DNA of 5,489 bases from assembly GCA_003223775.1 (NCBI GenBank), contig QHWK01000206.1, positions 1-5,489 on the forward strand, given 5' to 3'. The stretch comes from Acidobacteriota bacterium (GTDB lineage Bacteria; Acidobacteriota; Vicinamibacteria; Vicinamibacterales; CAVVIG01). The notes beneath the pieces were generated by a model. That model had not been told where the DNA came from, ran no database searches, and saw only the letters and a list, made by a program, of their open reading frames with translations. Below are positions 5,224 through 5,489 of this stretch, in pieces (position 1 is the first letter of the stretch; every line of letters begins with the position of its first letter). The position numbers and the translations under genes were made by a program.

Positions 5224-5489
5224 TTATTGACTCTGCCGCGCTGTCACCAGCAACCGCGGTTTCAGGACTCCGCCTTCCCGAGACACAAACCGAACGGCGG
5301 CGCTCGAATGCGTCGGATTACGCAGCGCAACAGAGACGATGTCACGACCTGCGCGCTTTTCGCGTTGGACGTAATTCGTCAGATCGATGTCGAACGTCTG
5401 TGGCGCCGTTCCGGTCGCCGTCACCGACGCCAGGACATCGCCGAGGTCCGGCCTCGTAATCCATGTCAGCGTCTGCTCGTCCCATGAGG
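5224..5489 (-). CDS. DNRLRE/CBM96-like extracellular protein, C-terminal end only
   Basis: The frame is open from the right edge of the window to the TAA at 5224-5226, giving the last 87 residues; the start lies outside. The order S-W-D-E-Q-T-L-T-W, then R-P-D-L-G, F-D-I-D-L-T-N-Y-V, I-V-S-V-A-L-R-N-P, V-R-F-V-S-R-E-G and K-P-R-L-L-V-T is the typical second half of a DNRLRE domain (CBM96-related). This beta-sandwich is found in secreted and surface proteins, often with polysaccharide-active enzymes or adhesin-like repeats. The domain ends almost at the C-terminus with only A-R-Q-S-Q after it, so no anchor or sorting tail follows. An internal GTG at 5422-5424 is not the true start, because the conserved W-D-E and R-P-D motifs lie upstream of it. 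The gene converges on the glycine-zipper pair. The catalytic or other domains of the full protein cannot be known from here. Confidence 0.8.
   Translation of the reverse strand, partial: SWDEQTLTWITRPDLGDVLASVTATGTAPQTFDIDLTNYVQREKRAGRDIVSVALRNPTHSSAAVRFVSREGGVLKPRLLVTARQSQ

Noticed and set aside
4843..5487. Long plus-strand frame of 214 codons at the right end
   Set aside because: It overlaps the end of the 4325 gene in another frame, is unusually rich in Arg and Ser as expected of shadow frames in G+C-rich DNA, and is antisense to the clear DNRLRE-like coding sequence.

Overview
The window is high in G+C and codon use favours G or C at third positions. It looks like a bacterial chromosome from a soil or sediment lineage. 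The mix of IS1111 and ISL3 relics, small glycine-zipper secreted proteins and a DNRLRE-domain protein would fit Acidobacteriota (Vicinamibacteria-like) or a similar phylum. That placement is inference; no marker gene is present.

The left part (about 1-3090) is a mobile-element graveyard. Positions 1-1198 hold the right-hand part of an IS110-family (IS1111-group) element. Its transposase was broken by an exact 19-bp tandem duplication, and a structured, non-coding 3' tail follows it in the place where IS1111-group elements carry their bridge RNA. Positions 1199-1540 have no recognisable gene. At 1541-1585 lies the 3' half of a tRNA-Asn gene, cut exactly at the anticodon loop, which is the classic scar of a tRNA-targeting integrase; a 10-bp repeat lies on both sides of it. 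On the minus strand at about 1698-2992 is an ISL3-family element. Its DDE catalytic domain is intact but its N-terminal zinc-ribbon region carries a nonsense codon and indels. A short stretch at 3004-3087 resembles the first codons of an IS5-type transposase.

The right part (3140-4960) holds two intact plus-strand genes for paralogous exported proteins of unknown function. Each is preceded by an almost identical 33-bp leader that carries its ribosome binding site. The proteins combine a signal peptide, a small beta-rich region, a glycine-zipper membrane-like region and a C-terminal K-T-x-x-x-I-Y-x-A-P motif. The first protein is an internal fusion of two such modules; the second has one. Three module copies therefore sit in tandem, which points to repeated local duplication.

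At the right edge (5224-5489, minus strand) is the C-terminal end of a DNRLRE/CBM96-like extracellular protein, convergent with the paralogue pair. The 263 bases between them (4961-5223) contain no gene or convincing terminator that I can see; the only structure is a weak 7-bp inverted repeat (5122-5128 with 5156-5162).
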